A stretch of 64,000 bases of DNA, taken from contig NZ_FNVU01000028.1 in NCBI RefSeq assembly GCF_900107965.1, positions 1-64,000 of the forward strand, read 5' to 3'. Origin of the DNA: Actinacidiphila yanglinensis. GTDB taxonomy: Bacteria > Actinomycetota > Actinomycetes > Streptomycetales > Streptomycetaceae. Below, in pieces: positions 39,919-47,095 of this stretch. The position numbers and the translations under genes are program-made. The notes beneath the pieces were generated by a model, which ran no database searches, was not told where the DNA came from, and saw only the letters and a program-made list of their open reading frames with translations. How positions within the stretch are numbered: position 1 is the stretch's first letter; the number at the start of each line of letters is the position of its first letter.

Positions 39919-41310
39919 CTAGGAGGCGACCTTCTCGGCGGCGCCGGCCTCGCTGCTGCCGGCACGCTTCTCGGCGGCGGGCGCCGGGATCGGCCGCGCT
40001 GCCTCGTAGAACTCCTCGCGGGGGTTCTCGATCGCGCCGAGCGAGACGACCTCGCGCTTGAGGAACATGCCGAGCGTCCAGTCGGCGAAGACCCGGATCT
40101 TGCGGTTCCAGGTCGGCACCGCGAGGCCGTGGTAGCCGCGGTGCATGTACCAGGCGATCCGGCCCTTGAACTTGATCCTGGTCTTGCCGACCACGATCAT
40201 CGCGACGCCCTTGTGCAGGCCCAGCCCCGCGACCGCGCCCTTGTTCGCGTGCTTGTAGTCCTGCTGCGGGAAGCCGCGCATCCCGGAGACCACGTTGTCG
40301 CCGAGCACCTTCGCCTGGCGCAGCGCGTGCTGGGCGTTCGGCGGGCACCAGGCGCCCTCGCCCGCGGCCAGGTCCGGGACCTGGGCGTTGTCGCCCGCGG
40401 CCCAGATGTAGTCGGTGCCCTGCACCTGGAGGGTGGTGGCGGTGTCCACGTGGCCCCGCGGGCCCAGCGGCAGGCCGAACCTGGCCAGTGCCGGGTTCGG
40501 CTTCACGCCGGCCGTCCACACGATGGTGGAAGCGTCGACCTCAAGTCCGTTGGCGAGCACCACGTGCTTGTCGACACAACTCTTCATCGAGGTGCTGAGG
40601 TAGATCTCGATGCCGCGCTCCTGGAGGTGCTCCAGGCCCCACTTGCCGAGCTGCGGGCCGACCTCCGGGAGGATCTTGTCGGCCGCGTCGACGAGGATGA
40701 AGCGCATGTCCTCGCGCTTCACGTTCGGGTAGTAGGCCGCCGCGTCGCGGGCCATGTCCTCGACCTCGCCGATGGTCTCCGCACCGGCGAAGCCGCCGCC
40801 GACGAAGACGAAGGTGAGCGCCTTGCGGCGGATCTCCTCGTCGGTGGTCGAGTCGGCCTTGTCGAGCTGCTCCAGGACGTGGTTGCGAAGGCCGATGGCC
40901 TCCTCCACGCCCTTCATTCCGATGCCGTTCTCGGCCAGGCCCGGGATCGGGAAGGTGCGGGAGACCGCGCCGAGCGCGATCACCAGGTAGTCGAAGGGCA
41001 GCTCGTACGACTCGCCCACCAGGGGCTCGACCGCGGCGACCTTGCGGTCCTGGTCGATGGTGGTGACCCGGCCGGTGAGCACCTCGACCCCGGGCAGCAC
41101 GCGTCGCAGCGGGACGACGACATGCCGCGGGGAGATGCTGCCTGCTGCGGTTTCGGGAAGGAAGGGCTGGTACGTCATGTACGAGCGCGGGTCGACGACC
41201 GTGACGGTCGCCTCGCCGTACCGCATCTTCTTCATGATGCGGCGCGCCGCGTACAGGCCGACGTAACCGCCGCCTACTACGAGAATCCGTGGACGCTCCG
41301 TGGTGCTCAT
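39919..41310 (-). CDS. ndh: Type II NADH dehydrogenase (NDH-2)
   Basis: A 463-residue single-subunit NADH:menaquinone oxidoreductase. The FAD site is ILVVGGGYVGLYAARRI, the NADH site FVFVGGGFAGAETIGE, and the second FAD segment DYIWAAGDNAQVPD. AQHALRQAKVLGDNV and KGVAMIVVGK follow. The C-terminal helices (about 380-430, YMHRGYHGLAVPTWNRKIRVFADWTLGMF) anchor it to the membrane. It passes electrons to quinone without pumping protons. Two Rex-like operators upstream suggest control by the NADH/NAD+ ratio. Confidence 0.95.
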   Translation of the reverse strand: MSTTERPRILVVGGGYVGLYAARRIMKKMRYGEATVTVVDPRSYMTYQPFLPETAAGSISPRHVVVPLRRVLPGVEVLTGRVTTIDQDRKVAAVEPLVGESYELPFDYLVIALGAVSRTFPIPGLAENGIGMKGVEEAIGLRNHVLEQLDKADSTTDEEIRRKALTFVFVGGGFAGAETIGEVEDMARDAAAYYPNVKREDMRFILVDAADKILPEVGPQLGKWGLEHLQERGIEIYLSTSMKSCVDKHVVLANGLEVDASTIVWTAGVKPNPALARFGLPLGPRGHVDTATTLQVQGTDYIWAAGDNAQVPDLAAGEGAWCPPNAQHALRQAKVLGDNVVSGMRGFPQQDYKHANKGAVAGLGLHKGVAMIVVGKTRIKFKGRIAWYMHRGYHGLAVPTWNRKIRVFADWTLGMFLKREVVSLGAIENPREEFYEAARPIPAPAAEKRAGSSEAGAAEKVAS

Positions 41311-41344
41311 GGTTCGAGTATCCAGTACGCCCAGGGGGGTACCT

Positions 41345-41360
41345 CGTGAGCCCCTTCACA
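41345..41360. promoter_or_regulatory. Rex-like operator, proximal
   Basis: CGTGAGCCCCTTCACA differs from the Streptomyces Rex consensus TGTGAACNNNTTCACA at two of 13 defined positions. It lies 35-50 bases upstream of the ndh ATG, suitable for repression at the promoter. Confidence 0.7.
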
Positions 41361-41593
41361 AGGGTATGGACACCCTCTGCTACACTGCGCACCTTCATGG
41401 CCGGGTTCGTCGCCGTGGCGCGACGCCCCATCGGGCCACCAGCCGTTATACACGGCGCTGAGCAGCGTGGATCGCCGGCCCGCCCGCTGCCGCACTCACT
41501 CCCGTAACACCCCGGACCCACGGACGGCCCAGGGATTCAGGGGGATTTGGGGCCCGGAGCCTGGGAAAGTCGGCCCGCTGGGCGGGAACTTCA

Positions 41594-41609
41594 TGTGAAG
41601 AGTTTCACA
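41594..41609. promoter_or_regulatory. Rex-like operator, distal
   Basis: TGTGAAGAGTTTCACA matches 12 of 13 defined positions of the Rex consensus TGTGAACNNNTTCACA, and the perfect TGTGAA/TTCACA half-sites are intact. It is about 285 bases upstream of ndh. Confidence 0.72.
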
Positions 41610-41815
41610 AAGGTTCTGGCGTGCCCATGATCCGGACGGCCTGCCCGGCCCGCCCGGCGCGCTCACCAGGGGAGATCGCCTCCTCAACTGAGCGCGTCCG
41701 CATGCCCGCAGGAGGCCGCGGCGCCCCTGCGGAAGGGCCCGGCGGAGCTGTCCGTACTCCGCGCCGTACTCCGCGGGGAGCAGCCCTGCCCCTTGCCGGG
41801 CACGGCCGCCGGCGG

Positions 41816-42877
41816 TCACGCTCCGCGGCGGGCCGCGCCCTCCGGGGACGCGTCGCCCGGGTCCCCGCTGTCGTTCTGCGGGTGCTCCTGCTCCACCGGG
41901 CGCCGCCGGCGCCGCTTCATCAGCGCCCAGCGCCCGCGCGGCCCGGACGAGACGGCATGCGCGGCCGTCACCTCCGTACCGGCCTCCGACGCCGCCTCGG
42001 CCGCGGCCTCCGCGACCGGCAGGAAGCCCTCGCCGCGCCGCGCGTCCGGCCGCTCGTCGGCCTCCGGCCACAGCCCGAGCGTCGCGCACAGCGTGGGCAG
42101 GATCGCCATCGCCGCGGTCGCGTACCCCTCGGCCGAGGGATGGAAGTTGTCCGGGCCGAACAGCTCGCGCGGCCGGGCCTCGAACTCCGGGCCCAGCAGG
42201 TCGCCCAGCGAGACCGTCCGTCCGCCCAGGCCCACCACCGCGATGGTCTGCGCCGCCGCGAGCTGCCGGCTCGCCCGCCGGGCCAGCCAGCGCAGCGGCT
42301 GGTAGACCGGCTCCACCGACCCCAGGTCCGGGCAGGTGCCGACCACCACCTCGGCGCCGGTGTCGCGCAGCCGCCGCACCGCGTCCGACAGCAGCCGCAC
42401 CGAGGCCGCCAGCGGCATCCGGCGGGTCACGTCGTTGGCGCCGATGATGACCACGGCCACGTCCGGCAGCGGCAGCGAGGAGTCCAGCAGCAGCGACACC
42501 TGCCGGTCCAGGTCGTCGGACTTCGCCCCGGGCAGCGCCACGTTCTCCAGCTTCACCGGGCGCTCGGCCACCGCCGCCAGCCCCGAGGCGAGCAGCGCGC
42601 CCGGCGTCTCCCGGGCCCGCCGCACCCCCAGGCCCGCCGCGATGGAATCACCCAGGAAGACCAGCCGCAGCGCGGCCTCGTCGGTGCGGTGCGCGAACGC
42701 CGACCCGTAGCGCCCGTCCGCCCGGGGCGGCACGCCGTCCGATCCGCCGACCATGCGCTTCGCCAGCCGGGCCTCCGTCAGCAGGACCCCCACCGCGGCC
42801 CCTCCCAGCAGGCTGATCCCGCCGCCGCCGAACGCCGCGGCGGTCGCGATCCGCCGTGCCACCCTCGCCCTGGACAT
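41816..42877 (-). CDS. SGNH/GDSL-family hydrolase
   Basis: A 353-residue esterase/lipase-fold protein. The GDS block is LRLVFLGDSIAAGLG (catalytic Ser), the Gly block in LENVALPGAKSDDL, the GAND block in VVIIGANDVTRR, and the C-terminal catalytic DNFHPSAEGY. An N-terminal hydrophobic stretch (residues 9-35, AAAFGGGGISLLGGAAVGVLL) suggests a membrane anchor or signal. A C-terminal basic/charged tail (KRRRRRPVEQEH) follows residue 310. The start ATG 42877 has AAAGGGG 9 bases upstream. The substrate is unknown; cell-envelope esters are likely. Confidence 0.92.
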   Translation of the reverse strand: MSRARVARRIATAAAFGGGGISLLGGAAVGVLLTEARLAKRMVGGSDGVPPRADGRYGSAFAHRTDEAALRLVFLGDSIAAGLGVRRARETPGALLASGLAAVAERPVKLENVALPGAKSDDLDRQVSLLLDSSLPLPDVAVVIIGANDVTRRMPLAASVRLLSDAVRRLRDTGAEVVVGTCPDLGSVEPVYQPLRWLARRASRQLAAAQTIAVVGLGGRTVSLGDLLGPEFEARPRELFGPDNFHPSAEGYATAAMAILPTLCATLGLWPEADERPDARRGEGFLPVAEAAAEAASEAGTEVTAAHAVSSGPRGRWALMKRRRRRPVEQEHPQNDSGDPGDASPEGAARRGA

Positions 42878-43129
42878 CGAGTCGGCCCCTTTCTGGCTGT
42901 CTGGCTGTCTGGCCGTTTGACGCTCTGGTTCTCCGGAATGTCGGGACACCGCCCAGTGCCCCGCACCCACGGTCTCCCGCCGGCTGCCGATACCGTGCAC
43001 CGACCCGCCGCGCCGCGCACCACGCGAGACACCACTACCCAGGTGAACGCCGATCGCAGCGTCCGCGTTTCGGCAGGCCCTAACCTGGGTGGGCTGGTGC
43101 CACCATCACGGAGAACCCGGAGACACACG

Positions 43130-44518
43130 GTGCAGTTTCACGACTCGATGATCAGCCTCGTCGGCAACACCCCGCTGGTGAGGCTCAACAGCGTGACCGC
43201 AGGAATCAAGGCGACCGTCCTCGCGAAGGTCGAGTACTTCAACCCCGGAGGCTCGGTCAAGGACCGCATCGCCCTGCGGATGATCGAGGCAGCCGAGGAG
43301 AGCGGCCAGCTGCGCCCCGGCGGCACCATCGTGGAGCCCACCTCCGGCAACACCGGTGTCGGCCTGGCGATGGTCGCCCAGCGCAAGGGCTACCACTGCA
43401 TCTTCGTCTGCCCGGACAAGGTCTCGACGGACAAGATCAACGTCATGCGGGCCTACGGTGCCGAGGTCGTGGTCTGCCCGACCGCCGTCGACCCCAGCCA
43501 CCCCGACTCGTACTACAACGTGTCCGACCGGCTGGTGCGCGAGACGCCCAACGCCTGGAAGCCGGACCAGTACAGCAACCCGAACAACCCGCTGTCGCAC
43601 TACCACTCCACCGGTCCCGAGCTGTGGAAGCAGACCGACGGGCGGATCACCCACTTCGTGGCCGGCGTCGGCACCGGCGGCACCATCTCCGGCACCGGGC
43701 GGTACCTCAAGGACGCCAGCGAGGGCCGGGTCCGGGTGATCGGCGCCGACCCCGAGGGCTCCGTCTACAGCGGTGGCTCCGGGCGCCCGTACCTGGTCGA
43801 GGGGGTCGGCGAGGACTTCTGGCCGACCGCCTACGACCGCGAGGTGGCCGACGAGATCGTGGCCGTCTCCGACAAGGACTCCTTCCAGATGACCCGCCGG
43901 CTCGCCCGCGAGGAGGGCCTGCTCGTCGGCGGCTCCTGCGGCATGGCGGTCGTCGCCGCGCTGGAGGTGGCGTCCCGGCTCGGCCCGGACGACGTGGTCG
44001 TGGTCCTGCTGCCCGACAGCGGCCGCGGCTACCTGTCGAAGATCTTCAGCGACGAGTGGATGAGCTCGCACGGCTTCCTCGACGAGAACGAGGGCGAGCC
44101 CCGGGTCGTCGACGTGCTCGCGCACAAGGACGGCGGCCTGCCCAACCTGGTCCACATGCACCCCGACGAGACCGTCGGCCAGGCCATCGAGGTGCTGCGC
44201 GAGTACGGCGTCTCGCAGATGCCCGTGGTCAAGCCCGGCGCCGGGCACCCCGACGTCATGGCGGCCGAGGTGATCGGCTCGGTGGTCGAACGCGAGTTGC
44301 TGCACGCGCTGTTCAGCAAGCGCGCGAACCTCGACGACCCGCTCGACAAGCACCTGTGCCCCCCGCTGCCGCAGGTCGGCTCGGGCGAGCCGGTCGGCGA
44401 CCTGATGACGGTGCTGGAGAACGCGGACGCGGCGATCGTGCTGGTGGAGGGGAAGCCGACCAACGTCGTGAGCAGGCAGGACCTGCTCGCCTTCCTCGCC
44501 GGGCACGCCGGCGCCTGA
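43130..44518 (+). CDS. Cystathionine beta-synthase
   Basis: A 462-residue PLP enzyme. The catalytic domain (1-320) has SLVGNTPLVRLN, the PLP lysine in NPGGSVKDRIA, the substrate loop PTSGNTGVGLA, the phosphate-binding GTGGTISGTGRYL and VGGSCGMAV. Residues 335-455 are a tandem CBS pair (VDVLAHKDGGLPNLVHMHPDETV, VGDLMTVLENADAAIVL). The CBS pair separates it from plain cysteine synthases. It makes cystathionine from homocysteine and serine in reverse transsulfuration. The GTG at 43130 follows GGAGACACACG. Confidence 0.93.
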   Translation: MQFHDSMISLVGNTPLVRLNSVTAGIKATVLAKVEYFNPGGSVKDRIALRMIEAAEESGQLRPGGTIVEPTSGNTGVGLAMVAQRKGYHCIFVCPDKVSTDKINVMRAYGAEVVVCPTAVDPSHPDSYYNVSDRLVRETPNAWKPDQYSNPNNPLSHYHSTGPELWKQTDGRITHFVAGVGTGGTISGTGRYLKDASEGRVRVIGADPEGSVYSGGSGRPYLVEGVGEDFWPTAYDREVADEIVAVSDKDSFQMTRRLAREEGLLVGGSCGMAVVAALEVASRLGPDDVVVVLLPDSGRGYLSKIFSDEWMSSHGFLDENEGEPRVVDVLAHKDGGLPNLVHMHPDETVGQAIEVLREYGVSQMPVVKPGAGHPDVMAAEVIGSVVERELLHALFSKRANLDDPLDKHLCPPLPQVGSGEPVGDLMTVLENADAAIVLVEGKPTNVVSRQDLLAFLAGHAGA

Positions 44519-44531
44519 GCCGTCCCCGGGC

Positions 44532-44555
44532 CCTCCCGAGGGCGGGCTCGGGAGG
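44532..44555. terminator. Hairpin after the cystathionine beta-synthase gene
   Basis: A 9-base perfect inverted repeat CCTCCCGAG/CTCGGGAGG with a 6-base loop, 13 bases past the stop codon. Confidence 0.75.
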
Positions 44556-44764
44556 TCGCGGCGGGTTCCGCGAACTGGTACACCCGCGACACGTCCGCGC
44601 AGCACGCGCTTAACACGGGTCCGGCAGATTGGGTCACGTCGAAAGCGCGGCCGGTTCACCGGCCGCACCGGCACCCGAGTGGCGCCAAGGCTTCCGGAGC
44701 GGCTCCCGGACTCCATGGTGACCCTGGACGCGTACGGCCCGGCCCTGACCCGGCCCGCGTCCCG

Positions 44765-44835
44765 GCGAGGACCGCCGTCGTCCCGCCCCCCGGCAGCGAT
44801 GCCCGGGGGTGCGGCGGTCCTCGCCCCCTTTTTTT
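44765..44835 (+). terminator. Classical intrinsic terminator with T7 tract
   Basis: A 13-base perfect stem (44765-44777 with 44812-44824) encloses a second GC-rich hairpin and is followed by CCCC and seven T residues (44829-44835). The T-tract gives it a rightward direction. The nearest rightward gene stops 246 bases earlier and already has its own hairpin, so this may end a separate short RNA from within 44556-44764. Confidence 0.75.
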
Positions 44836-44855
44836 GAGGCTCTCTCGTCTCCGGG

Positions 44856-44898
44856 CTCCCCCAGGGCTCCCCAAGGGCTTCGCCTGGGAGGTACCCCC
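44856..44898 (-). repeat. Dispersed GC-rich intergenic repeat, copy A
   Basis: On the minus strand it reads GGGGGTACCTCCCAGGCGAAG and then CCCTTGGGGAG. It is closely similar to copies at 53646-53677 and, inverted, 53756-53784. All lie between genes. The rest of the gap to 45024 is G-rich with no gene. Confidence 0.6.
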
Positions 44899-45024
44899 AC
44901 CTTTCGACACCGGCGCGCCCTTTGGCTCGCTCGCGACCCGGGGGGAGGGTGCCCTCCGGCTACTCCGGGGGGAGGTGGAGGGCAGGCTCGGAGGAGCTGG
45001 GGGCGGGCCGGGGCTGAGGCGGGG

Positions 45025-45447
45025 TCAGGACCAGTCGTCCTTGTCGGGGTGGCGGTCGCGGGGGGAGAGGAAACTGCCCAGGCCCTGGGCGAGGTTGACG
45101 CCGACGATGCCGGCCCAGGTGATGAGGAGCCCCGCGGTGCCCCCGTTCACCGCGCCGATCGCGGAGAGCGGGATCGCGGCGATCAGCGTGAAGCCGGCGA
45201 AGCCGTAGCGCGCGAAGCGGGGATTGCTCTGCGGCGGCCCGATCGGGCGCCGGTCGGCGCGGGCGGACGACGTCTGCTGCTGGGCCAACTCGCGGCGTAC
45301 CCGCTGCTCGACGCGGCTGTCCAGCCGGTCGGTCACTTTTTCCATGAACGAGTCGACCAGTTCCGACTCGTACTCCTCGCCCAGGGCCTTGCGCGCCTCA
45401 AGGGTGGCGGAGAGTTCTTTCCTGAGTTCCGGGTCGCGGGCATCCAT
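45025..45447 (-). CDS. Two-TM membrane protein of unknown function
   Basis: A 140-residue protein. Residues 1-75 are hydrophilic and probably coiled coil (ELRKELSATLEARKALGEEYESELVDSFMEKVTDRLDSRVEQRV). Two hydrophobic segments follow (YGFAGFTLIAAIPLSAIGAV, then GLLITWAGIVGVNLAQGLGS). The charged end is PRDRHPDKDDWS. The organisation is that of a cytoplasmic coiled-coil domain on a two-helix anchor; similar proteins are common in streptomycetes but uncharacterised. It is divergent from the malonyl-CoA-synthetase-like gene. Confidence 0.8.
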   Translation of the reverse strand: MDARDPELRKELSATLEARKALGEEYESELVDSFMEKVTDRLDSRVEQRVRRELAQQQTSSARADRRPIGPPQSNPRFARYGFAGFTLIAAIPLSAIGAVNGGTAGLLITWAGIVGVNLAQGLGSFLSPRDRHPDKDDWS

Positions 45448-45536
45448 AAGGGAAACCGTAAGAGGCAGGGCGGCTGGGCGACACTGGGGCTAGCCCCCGG
45501 TTTTCCCGGGGGCGGACCGTCCCGTAGGAGGATTCC

Positions 45537-46877
45537 ATGTCAACGGTGCCGCTGCTCACTGCTCTGCACGGCGGGCCGGACCGTCCGGACGCGCTGCGGG
45601 TGGACGGCAAGGCGTGCGGCTACGAGGAGCTGCTCGGCGCGGCGGGCGCGGTGGCCCGCCGGGTGGCGGGGATGCCGGCCTTCGCGGTGGAGGCCGACGC
45701 GTCGCTGGAGACGGTCGCGGCGGTGGTCGGCGGGCTGCTGGCCGGGGTGCCGGTGGTGCCGCTGGCGCCGGACGCGGGTGCGGACGAACGCGCCCACGTG
45801 CTGCGGGACTCCGGCGCGGAACTGGTGGCCGTCGACTTCGCGGAGCGGGCCGACGTCGCGGAGCGGACCGACCAGGCGCCGGAGCGGCCCGCGCTGGTCC
45901 TCTACACCTCGGGGACGACCGGCCCGCCCAAGGGCGTCATGGTCTCGCGGGACGCCATCGCCGCCGACCTCGACGCCTTGGCGCAGGCCTGGCAGTGGAC
46001 GGCCGACGACACCCTGGTGCACGGCCTGCCGCTGTTCCACGTGCACGGCCTGGTGCTCGGCGTGCTCGGCGCGCTCCGCGTCGGCAGCCGCCTGGTGCAC
46101 ACCGGCCGTCCCACCCCGGCGGCGTACGCGGCGGCCGGCGGCAGCCTCTACTTCGGGGTGCCCACCGTGTGGCACCGGGTGGCGCGCGACGAGGCGGCCG
46201 CCCGCGCGCTGTCCGGCGCGCGACTGCTGGTCTCCGGCAGCGCACCGCTGCCCGCGCCGGTCTTCACCGCCCTGGCAGGCCTGACCGGGCACGAGCCGGT
46301 CGAGCGCTACGGCATGACAGAGACGCTGATCACCGTCAGCGCCCGGGCGGACGGGCCGCGCCGCCCGGGCGCGGTCGGCACCCCGCTGCCCGGGATCGCC
46401 ACCAGGATCGCGGAGTCCGCGGACGGCATCGGGGAACTCCAGCTCACCGGTCCCACCCTCTTCGACGGGTACCTCGGCCGCCCGGAGGCCACCGCGGCGT
46501 CGTACACCGAGGACGGCTGGTTCCGCACCGGCGACATCGCGTCCGTCGAGGAGGACGGCACGCACCGGATCGTCGGGCGCGCGTCCACCGACCTGATCAA
46601 GTCCGGCGGCTACCGGGTCGGCGCGGGCGAGGTGGAGAACGCGCTGCTGGCCCATCCGGCGGTACGCGAGGCGGCGGTGGTCGGCGCGCCGCACACCGAC
46701 CTGGGGCAGGAGATCGTCGCCTACGTGGTCGCCGACGGGGTGAGCGCGACCGAACTCACCGACTTCGTCTCCGCCCGGCTGTCCGTGCACAAGCGCCCAC
46801 GGCGGGTCCGATTCCTGGCCGAACTACCGCGCAATGCCATGGGGAAGCCGCAAAAGCGGTTGCTGCCCCCGATGTGA
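45537..46877 (+). CDS. ANL acyl-CoA synthetase, malonyl-CoA synthetase-like
   Basis: A 446-residue adenylate-forming enzyme. The P-loop is LVLYTSGTTGPPKGVMVSRDA, then HVHGLVLGVLGALRVG, the adenylate motif ERYGMTETL, GWFRTGDIAS, the hinge GRASTDLIKSGGYRVGAGEVE, and the C-terminal catalytic Lys in NAMGKPQKRL. The short length and the HVHGL and KSGGYRVGAGEVE motifs fit MatB-type malonyl/methylmalonyl-CoA synthetases. It could feed malonyl-CoA to the polyketide cluster, although it is 8 kb outside it. The ATG has AGGAGG at the ideal distance. Confidence 0.85.
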   Translation: MSTVPLLTALHGGPDRPDALRVDGKACGYEELLGAAGAVARRVAGMPAFAVEADASLETVAAVVGGLLAGVPVVPLAPDAGADERAHVLRDSGAELVAVDFAERADVAERTDQAPERPALVLYTSGTTGPPKGVMVSRDAIAADLDALAQAWQWTADDTLVHGLPLFHVHGLVLGVLGALRVGSRLVHTGRPTPAAYAAAGGSLYFGVPTVWHRVARDEAAARALSGARLLVSGSAPLPAPVFTALAGLTGHEPVERYGMTETLITVSARADGPRRPGAVGTPLPGIATRIAESADGIGELQLTGPTLFDGYLGRPEATAASYTEDGWFRTGDIASVEEDGTHRIVGRASTDLIKSGGYRVGAGEVENALLAHPAVREAAVVGAPHTDLGQEIVAYVVADGVSATELTDFVSARLSVHKRPRRVRFLAELPRNAMGKPQKRLLPPM

Positions 46878-46942
46878 CCGGGGTACAGATGCCTGGTCCT
46901 CCCGCCGTCGGGGCCGGCCTGCGGGACGCCCCGGGGGCGGAG

Positions 46943-46971
46943 CTTGCCGCTAGCCGGACGGCAAGTAAGAT
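46943..46971 (+). promoter_or_regulatory. Promoter and overlapping dyad upstream of the MMPL transporter
   Basis: TTGCCG (46944-46949), 16 bases, TAAGAT (46966-46971) forms a promoter. The dyad CTTGCCG (46943-46949) / CGGCAAG (46959-46965) overlaps the -35 and ends at the -10, so a bound repressor would block it. The half-site ACGGCAAGT recurs at 61902-61910 near the second MMPL gene. Confidence 0.58.
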
Positions 46972-47001
46972 CTGTCTCACAACCCACCCATACGAAAACC
47001 T

Positions 47002-47028
47002 CCGGGCGACGTCTTGCGCGTCGCCCGG
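47002..47028 (+). other. Leader hairpin upstream of the MMPL gene
   Basis: A 10-base perfect stem (47002-47011 with 47019-47028) and 7-base loop in the transcribed leader, 30 bases after the -10. It is not followed by a T-run; it may act as an attenuator or stabiliser. Confidence 0.5.
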
Positions 47029-47095
47029 GTCGCCGATACCCGGGTACCGCTCCAAAGGGTGGCGGTGATACGTCCTGCCATGGAGGCAGCACCGC

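Larger units (their letters stand above)
41311..41815. other. Long intergenic region upstream of ndh
   Basis: About 500 bases without a convincing gene, between the ndh start and the end of the SGNH hydrolase gene. Both genes are on the minus strand, so this whole stretch is the ndh control region plus the SGNH downstream region. It holds the two Rex-like sites annotated separately. I saw no hairpin terminator of note and no RNA gene. Confidence 0.7.

Noticed and set aside
41289-41507. Small plus-strand frame of 72 codons upstream of ndh
   Set aside because: No ribosome binding site, partly antisense to the ndh start, and composition unlike coding; the region is better read as regulatory.
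44640-44720. Possible tRNA-like sequence (GGTTCACCGG)
   Set aside because: No acceptor stem or anticodon arm can be formed; the match is limited to a few bases.
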